Origin: Clostridiales bacterium
Lineage (GTDB): Bacteria; Bacillota; Clostridia; Oscillospirales; Oscillospiraceae
Length of the DNA: 47,173 nt
Direction: 5' to 3'
Assembly: GCA_012719035.1 (NCBI GenBank)
Contig: JAAYBD010000002.1
Location: 1 to 47,173, forward strand
Below the pieces are notes generated by a model, which saw nothing but the letters and a program-made list of their open reading frames with translations, did no database searches and had not been told where the DNA came from. The position numbers and the translations under genes were made by a program. This document shows, piece after piece, positions 40,806-47,173 of this stretch. Every line of letters starts with the position of its first letter. Position 1 is the first letter of the stretch.

Positions 40806-42563
40806 TTATTCAACGTCCTGCAGCGCATTATAGCCTTCCTCGCCTGTGCGGACCTTAATTACGTTTTCAATATCATAAACGAATATCTTTCCGTCGCCTA
40901 TGTGTCCGGTATACAAAACTTTTTTTGCACTCTCGATGACGGCTCTTACAGGTACTTTACTTACAACGATTTCAACCTTTATCTTGGGGAGAAGATTGGT
41001 TTCAAATTCAATTCCGCGGTAATACTCCCTTATCCCGCCCTGAACGCCGTAGCCCAGAACATTTGTGACAGTCATACCTGTAATTCCGATTTTATCCATG
41101 GCGCTCTTTAAGGCTTCAAACTTATTCTGCTTTGTTACAATCTCGATCTTTGTGATTTTCACGCTGTCTGCTTTGCCGTCAGATGCCGGCATGATTTTAA
41201 CAGGGACCGCCTGTTCCATAGGAACAACGGTATAGCTTGCTTCAGGAATACCGGACACTCCGAATTCGCTCGTGTAATCAACGGTGACGAAATCGGGATA
41301 AGCCTTGTTTCCGTGCTCGCCAATGTCCAGACCTTCGATTTCCTCTTTCGCGGATACACGAAGACCGATAGTTGCCTTGATTACCCGCCAGACCAGATAA
41401 GAGCTTGCGAAGACAAAGCCCCCGACGCATACAACGCCCAATGCTTGAATACTAAGCAACTTAAAGCCGCCGCCAAAGAATAATCCATCGGCACAATCGG
41501 CTACTGCGGCACTGCTCTGTGCGAATAAGCCGACAAACAGTGTTCCAAGAACGCCATGCACAAGATGGACGGAAATTGCGCCTACAGGATCGTCAAGTTT
41601 TCTTCTGTCGAAGAACATTACGGAAAAGACCACAACAACGCCTGTAATAGCACCTATAATAAGCGAACTTGTTACGCTGACATATGCACAGCATGGCGTT
41701 ATTGCGACAAGACCGGCAAGAAGACCGTTTATTGACATTCCTAAATCAGGTTTTCCGATCACTATCCATGCGGTTGCTGTGGCGGTCAGTATTGCCATGA
41801 TACCTGCGGTATTTGTCGTTACAAGGATATGGGAAATTGCTTCGGGATTTGCCGACATGGTAGAACCTGAGTTGAATCCAAACCAGCCGAACCACAGAAT
41901 GAAGGCACCTATAGTAGCAAGGCTCATATTATGACCGGGAATGGGATGTATCTTACCGTCCTCCGAATACTTGCCGATTCTCGGTCCGAGAACCATTACA
42001 CCTGATAATGCTGCCCATCCGCCGACCGAATGGACGACTGTACCCCCCGCAAAATCGAGCATGCCCATACCAGACAGAAATCCGCCGCCCCAAATCCAAT
42101 GCCCGACTATCGGATATATCAAGAGGGTCAGGATGAATGAAAAAACGATAAAGGAAATGTATTTGATGCGCTCTGCGACCGCTCCCGAAACGATTGTGGC
42201 GGCAGTTCCGCAGAATACAAGCTGGAAGAAGAATTTTGCCCCAAATGGTATTCCTGCCCATGAGATGGCCGAGTATACACCTTCATATGCATCTCCCGTT
42301 AACGGGGACTTATCCGCGCCGCTTGCCATAAAAAGACCTTTAAGACCAATAAACCCATTTCCGTCTCCGAACATCAGACCCCAACCAAAGACAAGAAAGC
42401 CGAGCGAGGATACGGCAAAGACAATGAAATTCTTTGAAAGAATATTTACCGAGTTTTTTTGCCGTGCAAGCCCGCACTCCAATGATGCGAAGCCGAGATT
42501 CATGAAGAACACTAAAACTGCTGCAAATGTGACCCATAGAGTATCCATAATAACTGATTCCAT
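40806..42563 (-). CDS. amt: Ammonium transporter fused to a P-II (GlnK-like) domain
   Basis: Residues 1 to about 410 form the eleven-helix Amt channel (FMNLGFASLECGLARQKNSV, GGTVVHSVGGWAALSGVMVL, LGTLFVGLFA). A linker of about 55 residues follows, then a complete P-II domain (468-585) with its T-loop (GVQGGIREYYRGIEFETNLL), the B-loop-like TGHIGDGKIFVYDI, and the PII C-terminus. In most bacteria GlnK is a separate protein that plugs the Amt pore when nitrogen is sufficient; the fusion makes this tethered. Amt-P-II fusions are known but uncommon. The start at 42563 follows AGAGGG. The promoter and a hairpin in the leader are at 42631-42718. Confidence 0.93.
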   Translation of the reverse strand: MESVIMDTLWVTFAAVLVFFMNLGFASLECGLARQKNSVNILSKNFIVFAVSSLGFLVFGWGLMFGDGNGFIGLKGLFMASGADKSPLTGDAYEGVYSAISWAGIPFGAKFFFQLVFCGTAATIVSGAVAERIKYISFIVFSFILTLLIYPIVGHWIWGGGFLSGMGMLDFAGGTVVHSVGGWAALSGVMVLGPRIGKYSEDGKIHPIPGHNMSLATIGAFILWFGWFGFNSGSTMSANPEAISHILVTTNTAGIMAILTATATAWIVIGKPDLGMSINGLLAGLVAITPCCAYVSVTSSLIIGAITGVVVVFSVMFFDRRKLDDPVGAISVHLVHGVLGTLFVGLFAQSSAAVADCADGLFFGGGFKLLSIQALGVVCVGGFVFASSYLVWRVIKATIGLRVSAKEEIEGLDIGEHGNKAYPDFVTVDYTSEFGVSGIPEASYTVVPMEQAVPVKIMPASDGKADSVKITKIEIVTKQNKFEALKSAMDKIGITGMTVTNVLGYGVQGGIREYYRGIEFETNLLPKIKVEIVVSKVPVRAVIESAKKVLYTGHIGDGKIFVYDIENVIKVRTGEEGYNALQDVE

Positions 42564-42630
42564 AATATACCCTCTTTTCATTTTTTTGTTTTAAATATTG
42601 CTGAGATGGAAAGCAAGCGGGAAACAAAAA

Positions 42631-42680
42631 AGCAGCAGCAAGGGCGCTGTGGTCTTTTCCACAACGCCCTTGTTGCTGCT
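42631..42680 (-). terminator. Leader terminator/attenuator at the 5' end of the amt transcript
   Basis: On the minus strand AGCAGCAACAAGGGCGTTGT (42680-42661) pairs with 42650-42631 (two G-U pairs), with an inner GTGG...CCAC, and is followed by TTTTTTG (42630-42624). It is a full intrinsic terminator. It lies only a few bases beyond the expected start point from the promoter at 42690-42718 and about 70 bases before the amt start codon. Confidence 0.75.
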
Positions 42681-42689
42681 GTTATTAAA

Positions 42690-42718
42690 ATTTTATGATA
42701 TAGAAAATAGAATGTCAA
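42690..42718 (-). promoter_or_regulatory. Consensus promoter of amt
   Basis: TTGACA (42718-42713) and TAAAAT (42695-42690) are separated by 17 bases on the minus strand. Transcription should begin near 42683, right at the attenuator hairpin. Confidence 0.75.
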
Positions 42719-42844
42719 CAAGATAATGAAGAAATTATCTATGAAGCTATATATGAAAAATAAACTTTTTTTGTGAAATATATAAAACCTCTGCGCTGCC
42801 GGCTCCGTTTGCCGAATGAAACAAATTATGAAAATGTATCTCAT

Positions 42845-42875
42845 AAAAAAGAAGGCACTCAAAAAAGAGTGCCTT
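42845..42875 (-). terminator. Terminator of the MarR-SPT-SDR operon
   Basis: AAGGCACTC (42852-42860) pairs with GAGTGCCTT (42867-42875), followed on the minus strand by CTTTTTTA. It lies 35 bases after the SDR stop codon. Confidence 0.85.
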
Positions 42876-42910
42876 AAAAAATAGATTGCCTTTGCCTCGA
42901 AATTGATATT

Positions 42911-43699
42911 TTAACTATATATCTTACCAACGAGTTTGTTGCAAAGACCGACGGGAAGGAATTTTGCAAGGGACACAAACAGTTTGTATTTTGAGCCGGC
43001 AACATAGAGGACCTTAGGATTTTTTTTCTGTGAAATACGGTAGATAAAGGAGGCAATATAGTCGGGAGTCATTCCCGAAAGTTCGTCCTTTTCCATAGAG
43101 GAAACAGCCCGTTTTATAGTATTGCCGTACAGTTCTTCCCCGTCCTCGGTCTTTTCGCGTGAGGCTGTAAATCCCGTATGCACATCTCCCGGCATTATGG
43201 CGCTTACCTTGATGCCGAAAGGGCGAACCTCGTTTGAAAGCGCAAGGGTAAGGGAATTGACGGCGGACTTAGTTGCGGAATAGAATGCTTGAAATGGGAT
43301 AGGAATCGGCGCCGCAACAGAACTGAGATTGATTATGCGCGAGCCTTTTGTCTGACGCAGATAGGGAAGTGCCTCTTTGCAGCATAAAAACGTACCGAAG
43401 AAGTTGACATTAAATATCCTGTGCGCCTGCTCGATATCGGTAAATTCAACAGCTCCCGAAATGCCCATGCCGGCGTTGTTTATGAGGAGGTCTATACGTC
43501 CCTCGGTGTCAAACACCGTTTTAAATGCTTGTTTAATATCCTCAGGCTTGGTTATGTCGGCGGTTAGGTGTGCTATCCCGTTTTCACTTTTTCCGCTGCG
43601 GCTGAGCTCGTATACGGAGTATCCCTTTTTGGAGAGCAATTGGGCAGTACTCTTTCCTATGCCGCTGCTGCCGCCTGTAATTACAGCTACATTTCCCAT
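42911..43699 (-). CDS. Short-chain dehydrogenase/reductase (possible 3-ketosphinganine reductase)
   Basis: The 262-residue protein is a classical SDR: TGGSSGIG (8-15, NADP(H) loop), NNAG (74-77), catalytic Ser126/127 in NLSS, and Tyr140-x3-Lys144 (YSATK). The C-terminal hydrophobic tail (VSLAKFLPVGLCNKLVGKIY) suggests membrane association, as in reductases of long-chain keto-lipids. Its ATG lies inside the 3' end of the SPT-like gene (13-base overlap), so the two are translated together. That pairing, an alpha-oxoamine synthase with a reductase, matches the first two steps of sphingoid base synthesis (acyl-CoA or acyl-ACP + serine to 3-ketosphinganine, then reduction). Function is inferred; general SDRs vary widely in substrate. 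Confidence 0.82.
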   Translation of the reverse strand: MGNVAVITGGSSGIGKSTAQLLSKKGYSVYELSRSGKSENGIAHLTADITKPEDIKQAFKTVFDTEGRIDLLINNAGMGISGAVEFTDIEQAHRIFNVNFFGTFLCCKEALPYLRQTKGSRIINLSSVAAPIPIPFQAFYSATKSAVNSLTLALSNEVRPFGIKVSAIMPGDVHTGFTASREKTEDGEELYGNTIKRAVSSMEKDELSGMTPDYIASFIYRISQKKNPKVLYVAGSKYKLFVSLAKFLPVGLCNKLVGKIYS

Positions 43700-44871
43700 T
43701 TGCTTCTGCTCAATACCTCCTTGATTATGTCCATAGCTTCATCAAGAATAGCCTCTGTGTGAGAAGCCATATAGCTTGTACGCAGTAAACATTCAGACGG
43801 CGGAGTTGCGGGAGGCAGTACGGGATTGACATACACGCCCTCATCAAAAAGCTCTTTGGAAATGCCGAGTGTACGGTAAGTTTCATAGGTATAGATCGGA
43901 ATGATAGGGGTTTTGCTTTGGCGATGCTTTATCCCGCGGGCAGTCAGCCCGTCACGCACATACTGGGATATATGGGCAAGGTTAGTTACAAGTTCAGGAT
44001 GCGCTTTCAGCTCTCTAAGTGAGGCAAGGGCGCAGGCGCAGTTTGCCGGAGTCATGGAAGCCGAGAAAATGAAAGGACGTGAGTTGTGACGGACGTAATC
44101 CGCGACCTTTGACGAGGATGCCATGTAACCGCCGAGACTTGCAAGCGATTTTGAGAACGTTCCCATGTAGATATCGACGTCGTCCTCGAGACCGAAATAA
44201 CTTGCTGTGCCGCGTCCGCCTTCGCCGATAACGCCGAGACCGTGAGCATCGTCCACCATTACGCGGGCGCCATATTTCTTGGCGAGACTTACGATTTCGG
44301 GCAGCTTTGCAATGTCTCCGCCCATGCTGAAAACGCCGTCAGTCACTATTAGAATACCGGCAGTTTCCGGTACGCCGTTTAAGATGCGCTCAAGGTCTTC
44401 CATATCGCTGTGCTTGTAGCGAAGCATTTTTCCGTAGCTCAGTTTGCAGCCGTCGTATATGCTTGCGTGGTTTTCTTTGTCGCAGATAACATAGTCGGTA
44501 CGTCCTACGATGGCGCTTATTATGCCCAGATTCGATTGGAAGCCTGTTGAGAAGGTGACGACCTCCTCCTTGCGGAGAAACTCTGCCAGCTCAGACTCCA
44601 GCTCCAGATGCATATTCAGCGTGCCGTTCAGAAAACGTGAACCGCTGCACCCTGTGCCGTATTTTTCGATGGCTTTGATACCTGCCTCAATGACATTGGG
44701 ATTTATAGTAAGACCCAGATAGTTGTTGGAGCCAAGCATGATTCTCCGCTTGCCCTCCATGATAACCTCTATATCCTGACGTGACTGAAGCGAATGAAAA
44801 TAAGGATAAACACCTTTTTCACGCGCTTCGTCGGCAAGGGATTTGCGCTCGCACTTTTCAAAAATGTCCAT
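43687..44871 (-). CDS. Alpha-oxoamine synthase, serine-palmitoyltransferase-like
   Basis: The 394-residue PLP enzyme has the family pattern: His135 (CDKENHAS, stacks on PLP), VDDAHGLG (D207, H210), and the PLP-lysine motif GTFSKSLASLGGY with Lys241. In serine palmitoyltransferases the motif reads GTFSKS...GG; 2-amino-3-ketobutyrate CoA ligase and biotin synthase BioF carry GK(A/S)LG types. The protein is therefore nearest SPT by this motif. It would condense serine (or another amino acid) with an acyl thioester and release CO2. BioF, KBL and ALAS-like relatives remain possible. No biotin or heme genes are nearby. GGAGTATCCT precedes the ATG, and the SDR gene overlaps its end. It follows the MarR gene by 16 bases. 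Confidence 0.8.
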   Translation of the reverse strand: MDIFEKCERKSLADEAREKGVYPYFHSLQSRQDIEVIMEGKRRIMLGSNNYLGLTINPNVIEAGIKAIEKYGTGCSGSRFLNGTLNMHLELESELAEFLRKEEVVTFSTGFQSNLGIISAIVGRTDYVICDKENHASIYDGCKLSYGKMLRYKHSDMEDLERILNGVPETAGILIVTDGVFSMGGDIAKLPEIVSLAKKYGARVMVDDAHGLGVIGEGGRGTASYFGLEDDVDIYMGTFSKSLASLGGYMASSSKVADYVRHNSRPFIFSASMTPANCACALASLRELKAHPELVTNLAHISQYVRDGLTARGIKHRQSKTPIIPIYTYETYRTLGISKELFDEGVYVNPVLPPATPPSECLLRTSYMASHTEAILDEAMDIIKEVLSRSKWEM

Positions 44872-44887
44872 AGGATACTCCTTTAAC

Positions 44888-45322
44888 TTAGCTTTTTCCG
44901 CCCGCCTTTATAATGGCTGACAGTTTTTTTGCAACGCGCTGCTCCAGTTTATCGAGCACGTTTTTCTCTTCTTCTGAAAGCTCCTTGGTGATTTGGGAAA
45001 TATCGGGTATTTGACTGCCGTAGTAATCGCGAAACTTTTTTGTAACGACAAGCCTGCATTCGCGTTTGTCGCTTTCACAGGATTCCTTGGTGATGTATCC
45101 CTTTGTGACAAGAGTGTTTACTTTGTACGATGCGTTAGGCTGTGATATGCCGATAAACTCGGCAAATTCTCCAAGTGTAGGTTCTCCAAGAAGATAAATG
45201 ACCTCTACTGAAAATGCCTCCGTTGCACTAAGGCTGCCCGGTTTTTCGCGTATCATGGAGAAGAGATTCCGATAATGTGCGAGGCGAAGATAGCGGTATA
45301 TCTCTTCAAAATCCGTTGTCAT
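44888..45322 (-). CDS. MarR-family transcription regulator
   Basis: The 144-residue protein is a winged-helix MarR regulator: LGEFAEFIGISQPNASYKVN is the recognition region and LVTKGYITKESCESDKRECR is the wing, followed by a long C-terminal dimerisation helix (LSEEEKNVLDKLEQRVAKKL). It is the first gene of an operon with the SPT-like and SDR genes, so it probably controls them, plausibly in response to a lipid or acyl-CoA. An 18-bp AT-rich palindrome lies directly upstream (45341-45358). AGGAG precedes the ATG. Confidence 0.9.
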   Translation of the reverse strand: MTTDFEEIYRYLRLAHYRNLFSMIREKPGSLSATEAFSVEVIYLLGEPTLGEFAEFIGISQPNASYKVNTLVTKGYITKESCESDKRECRLVVTKKFRDYYGSQIPDISQITKELSEEEKNVLDKLEQRVAKKLSAIIKAGGKS

Positions 45323-45340
45323 AAGCGCTCCTCTCAGGAT

Positions 45341-45358
45341 ATATAAAATTATTTATAT
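45341..45358. promoter_or_regulatory. Likely MarR operator
   Basis: ATATAAA-ATTA-TTTATAT is a perfect 7-bp inverted repeat about 20 bases upstream of the MarR start, the usual size and position of MarR autoregulatory sites. Confidence 0.6.
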
Positions 45359-45575
45359 AAAAATTTAAATCCATATTAGCACTGTCCAGTATATATTACA
45401 ATCTAAATTATAACTAAAATTTTTTGCCGAAACTACGCAGCATAGACAAATTAAGACATCTCTTTCGGGGGATGCGGAGTTTTGCCGCAAAGTCCTGCAT
45501 AAGAACGGCCGGGGCTTTATGGGTTATTACTAAGGAGATAAAATATTTGGCGTTTAAAATTATAATACAAATGGG
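45359..45575. other. Intergenic region between divergent MarR and guaA genes
   Basis: No gene. The guaA leader is too short for a purine riboswitch, and its conserved core is absent. GC-rich short fragments around 45470-45515 form no clear long hairpin. Confidence 0.4.
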
Positions 45576-45604
45576 TTTAAAATTGTAAAAATACGTAGTA
45601 TAAT
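45576..45604 (+). promoter_or_regulatory. Promoter of guaA
   Basis: TTTAAA (45576-45581), a 17-base spacer and a perfect TATAAT (45599-45604); the start codon follows 40 bases later. Confidence 0.6.
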
Positions 45605-45644
45605 GCTGGAGTAATAAAACATATCTATTATGAGGAATGATTTG

Positions 45645-47173
45645 ATGAAAAACGAAACGATATTGGTTCTTGATTTCGGCGGGCAGTATAAGGAACTGAT
45701 CGCTTCGCGCATAAGACAGCTTTCTGTTTACTCAGAGATTAAGCCGGGCAGCATCAGCGCCGATGAAATACGCGAAATTTCGCCTATCGGACTGATACTC
45801 ACCGGCGGACCCAAAAGCGTTTACGGAGAGAATGCGCCGAAATGCGACCCCGCAATATTCTCGCTTGGTATACCCGTACTCGGGATATGCTACGGTATGC
45901 AGCTTATGTGCTGCACGCTCGGGGGAAAGGTCGTGCCCGGCTTGGGCGGCGGTGAGTACGGCAGGATACGAACGAAGCTTCAGACAGAGCACGAGCTTTT
46001 TGCCGGACTGCCTGAAAAGGCTCTGACGCTGATGAGCCACGGAGATATAGTTAAGGAGCTTCCGGAAGGTTTCTGCTCCACTGCATCGACAGCAAAATGT
46101 AAAAATGCCGCCTGTGTCTGCACGGACCGCAAGCTGTACGGGGTACAGTTCCATCCCGAAGTCAGGCATACGGACAGGGGAACAGAGGTACTCCAAAATT
46201 TCCTCTACAATGTCTGCAAGGCAAAAGGCGACTACAGCATAGATGATTATCTTGAGTCCGTGTTGGAAGAAATCAGAAATAAAGCAGGGGACAATAAAAT
46301 ACTCCTTGCCTTGTCAGGCGGCGTGGATTCGTCCGTATGTGCGGCGCTGATTGAAAAAGCTCTGCCGGGAAAGCTCACCTGCGTTTTTGTAGACCATGGT
46401 CTTATGCGCAAAAACGAGGGGGATAAGATAGAAACGGTTTTTGCCGATAAAAAGCTTGATTTTATCAGAGTAAATGCTGCTGACAGGTTCCTTGAAAAGC
46501 TTAAAGGCGTTACAGAACCCGAAACAAAAAGAAAGATAATCGGAAAAGAATTTGTCGCCGTATTCGAGGAACAGGCGAAGAAACTCGGGGACATTCCGTT
46601 TTTAGCCCAAGGCACGATCTATCCCGATATTGTTGAATCCGGCGGAGGCGCAACAGCGACCATAAAGAGCCATCACAATGTCGGCGGACTGCCTGAAAAT
46701 ATCGGATTTGAAGGTTTGATCGAACCTTTAAGAGGGCTTTTTAAGGATGAAGTAAGGGCACTGGGCAAAAAGCTTGGGCTTCCCGATGAGCTTGTCAACC
46801 GCCAGCCGTTCCCGGGACCCGGACTTGCTGTGCGCGTAATCGGTGAAATAACACCGGAGAAGCTCCATATTCTCCGCGAGGCGGACAGTATAGTCTGTGA
46901 GGAAATCGGAAAGATGAAAAATCCGCCCAGCCAGTACTTTGCTGTTCTGCCCGGAGTCCGCTCCGTAGGCGTTGCGGGAGATGAGCGCAAATACGATGAT
47001 GTCATTGCGGTAAGAGCCGTCAATACAAGCGACTTTATGACAGCGGAATACGCTCCGCTTTCTCACAGCCTGCTCTCAAGGATTTCGTCAAGGATTTCAA
47101 ACGAGGTCGAGGGAGCCGGACGAGTTGTTTACGATATCAGCGGAAAACCGCCCGCAACAGTGGAGTGGGAATA
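45645..47173 (+). CDS. guaA: GMP synthase (glutamine-hydrolysing); stop codon cut by the window edge
   Basis: The frame from the ATG at 45645 (GAGGA upstream) runs to the last base of the window: 509 codons and then TA, so only the last base of the stop codon is missing. The protein reads LVLDFGGQYKELIASRIRQL, then the class I amidotransferase Cys82 in GICYGMQ and FHPEV (His of the triad), the ATP-pyrophosphatase loop LALSGGVDSSV, and a dimerisation C-terminus ending in PPATVEWE, the standard ending of GuaA. It converts XMP, glutamine and ATP into GMP, the last step of guanine nucleotide synthesis. Length and ending equal the usual 510-525 residues. It is divergent from the MarR operon. Confidence 0.97.
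   Translation, partial: MKNETILVLDFGGQYKELIASRIRQLSVYSEIKPGSISADEIREISPIGLILTGGPKSVYGENAPKCDPAIFSLGIPVLGICYGMQLMCCTLGGKVVPGLGGGEYGRIRTKLQTEHELFAGLPEKALTLMSHGDIVKELPEGFCSTASTAKCKNAACVCTDRKLYGVQFHPEVRHTDRGTEVLQNFLYNVCKAKGDYSIDDYLESVLEEIRNKAGDNKILLALSGGVDSSVCAALIEKALPGKLTCVFVDHGLMRKNEGDKIETVFADKKLDFIRVNAADRFLEKLKGVTEPETKRKIIGKEFVAVFEEQAKKLGDIPFLAQGTIYPDIVESGGGATATIKSHHNVGGLPENIGFEGLIEPLRGLFKDEVRALGKKLGLPDELVNRQPFPGPGLAVRVIGEITPEKLHILREADSIVCEEIGKMKNPPSQYFAVLPGVRSVGVAGDERKYDDVIAVRAVNTSDFMTAEYAPLSHSLLSRISSRISNEVEGAGRVVYDISGKPPATVEWE

Noticed and set aside
45400-45644. Purine riboswitch before guaA
   Set aside because: The conserved loop sequences of the purine aptamer are not present, and the leader after the TATAAT is only about 35 bases.

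Overview
The window looks like chromosomal DNA of an anaerobic, probably endospore-forming Clostridia member (Bacillota). The reasons are: strong AGGAGG-type ribosome binding sites with frequent TTG/GTG starts, many U-tailed hairpin terminators, a 2-hydroxyacyl-CoA dehydratase, a split DUF318-type permease carrying a ferredoxin domain, and a YIEGIA gene pair that is typical of spore formers. I cannot name the species. No rRNA, tRNA or CRISPR array is visible.

Layout. 1-0.7 kb: the end of an IS3-family insertion sequence abuts the C-terminal half of an MFS transporter gene. 1-6.8 kb: an alpha/beta hydrolase, then two lipoproteins (a solute-binding-like protein and an RCC1-repeat protein) separated by poorly coding DNA. 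7.2-10.7 kb: a multi-membrane-span protein (DUF5692-like), a Crp/Fnr regulator, and a two-gene permease whose second subunit ends in a 4Fe-4S ferredoxin domain. 10.9-14.5 kb: small genes and a decaying patch of phage/plasmid-like regulators (Arc-type, XRE-type) with duplicated, truncated and frameshifted copies, an 87-bp repeat and operator-like palindromes. 14.5-18.1 kb: a DUF421 membrane protein and a Zn/Cd-type metal efflux regulon (ArsR regulator, P1B ATPase, separate HMA chaperone) with matching operators at both promoters. 18.2-21.8 kb: an AraC regulator, a cysteine-free HMA-like protein between two tiny basic proteins, and a Suv3-like RNA helicase.

22-33 kb: a probable 2-hydroxy-acid fermentation region. 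It holds an OFA-type MFS carrier, a family-I-like acetyl-CoA hydrolase/CoA-transferase, both subunits of a 2-hydroxyacyl-CoA dehydratase, two TetR regulators and one GntR/FCD regulator. Related TGTGCC...GGCA palindromes lie upstream of the CoA-transferase and between the GntR and TetR genes. A dead SLH-domain gene, a metallophosphoesterase and a membrane-protein gene broken by an in-frame TGA are interspersed. A TPP riboswitch controls a ThiT-like thiamine transporter at 32.6-33.4 kb.

33.6-47.2 kb: the YIEGIA/capping pair, a ferritin-like protein, a seven-repeat Ig-like protein without a signal peptide, a chemotaxis receptor, and an ammonium transporter fused to a P-II domain whose transcript appears to begin inside a terminator hairpin. 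These are followed by a MarR / serine-palmitoyltransferase-like / short-chain dehydrogenase operon, which could make a sphingoid-base-like lipid precursor, and guaA, which runs to the last base of the window.
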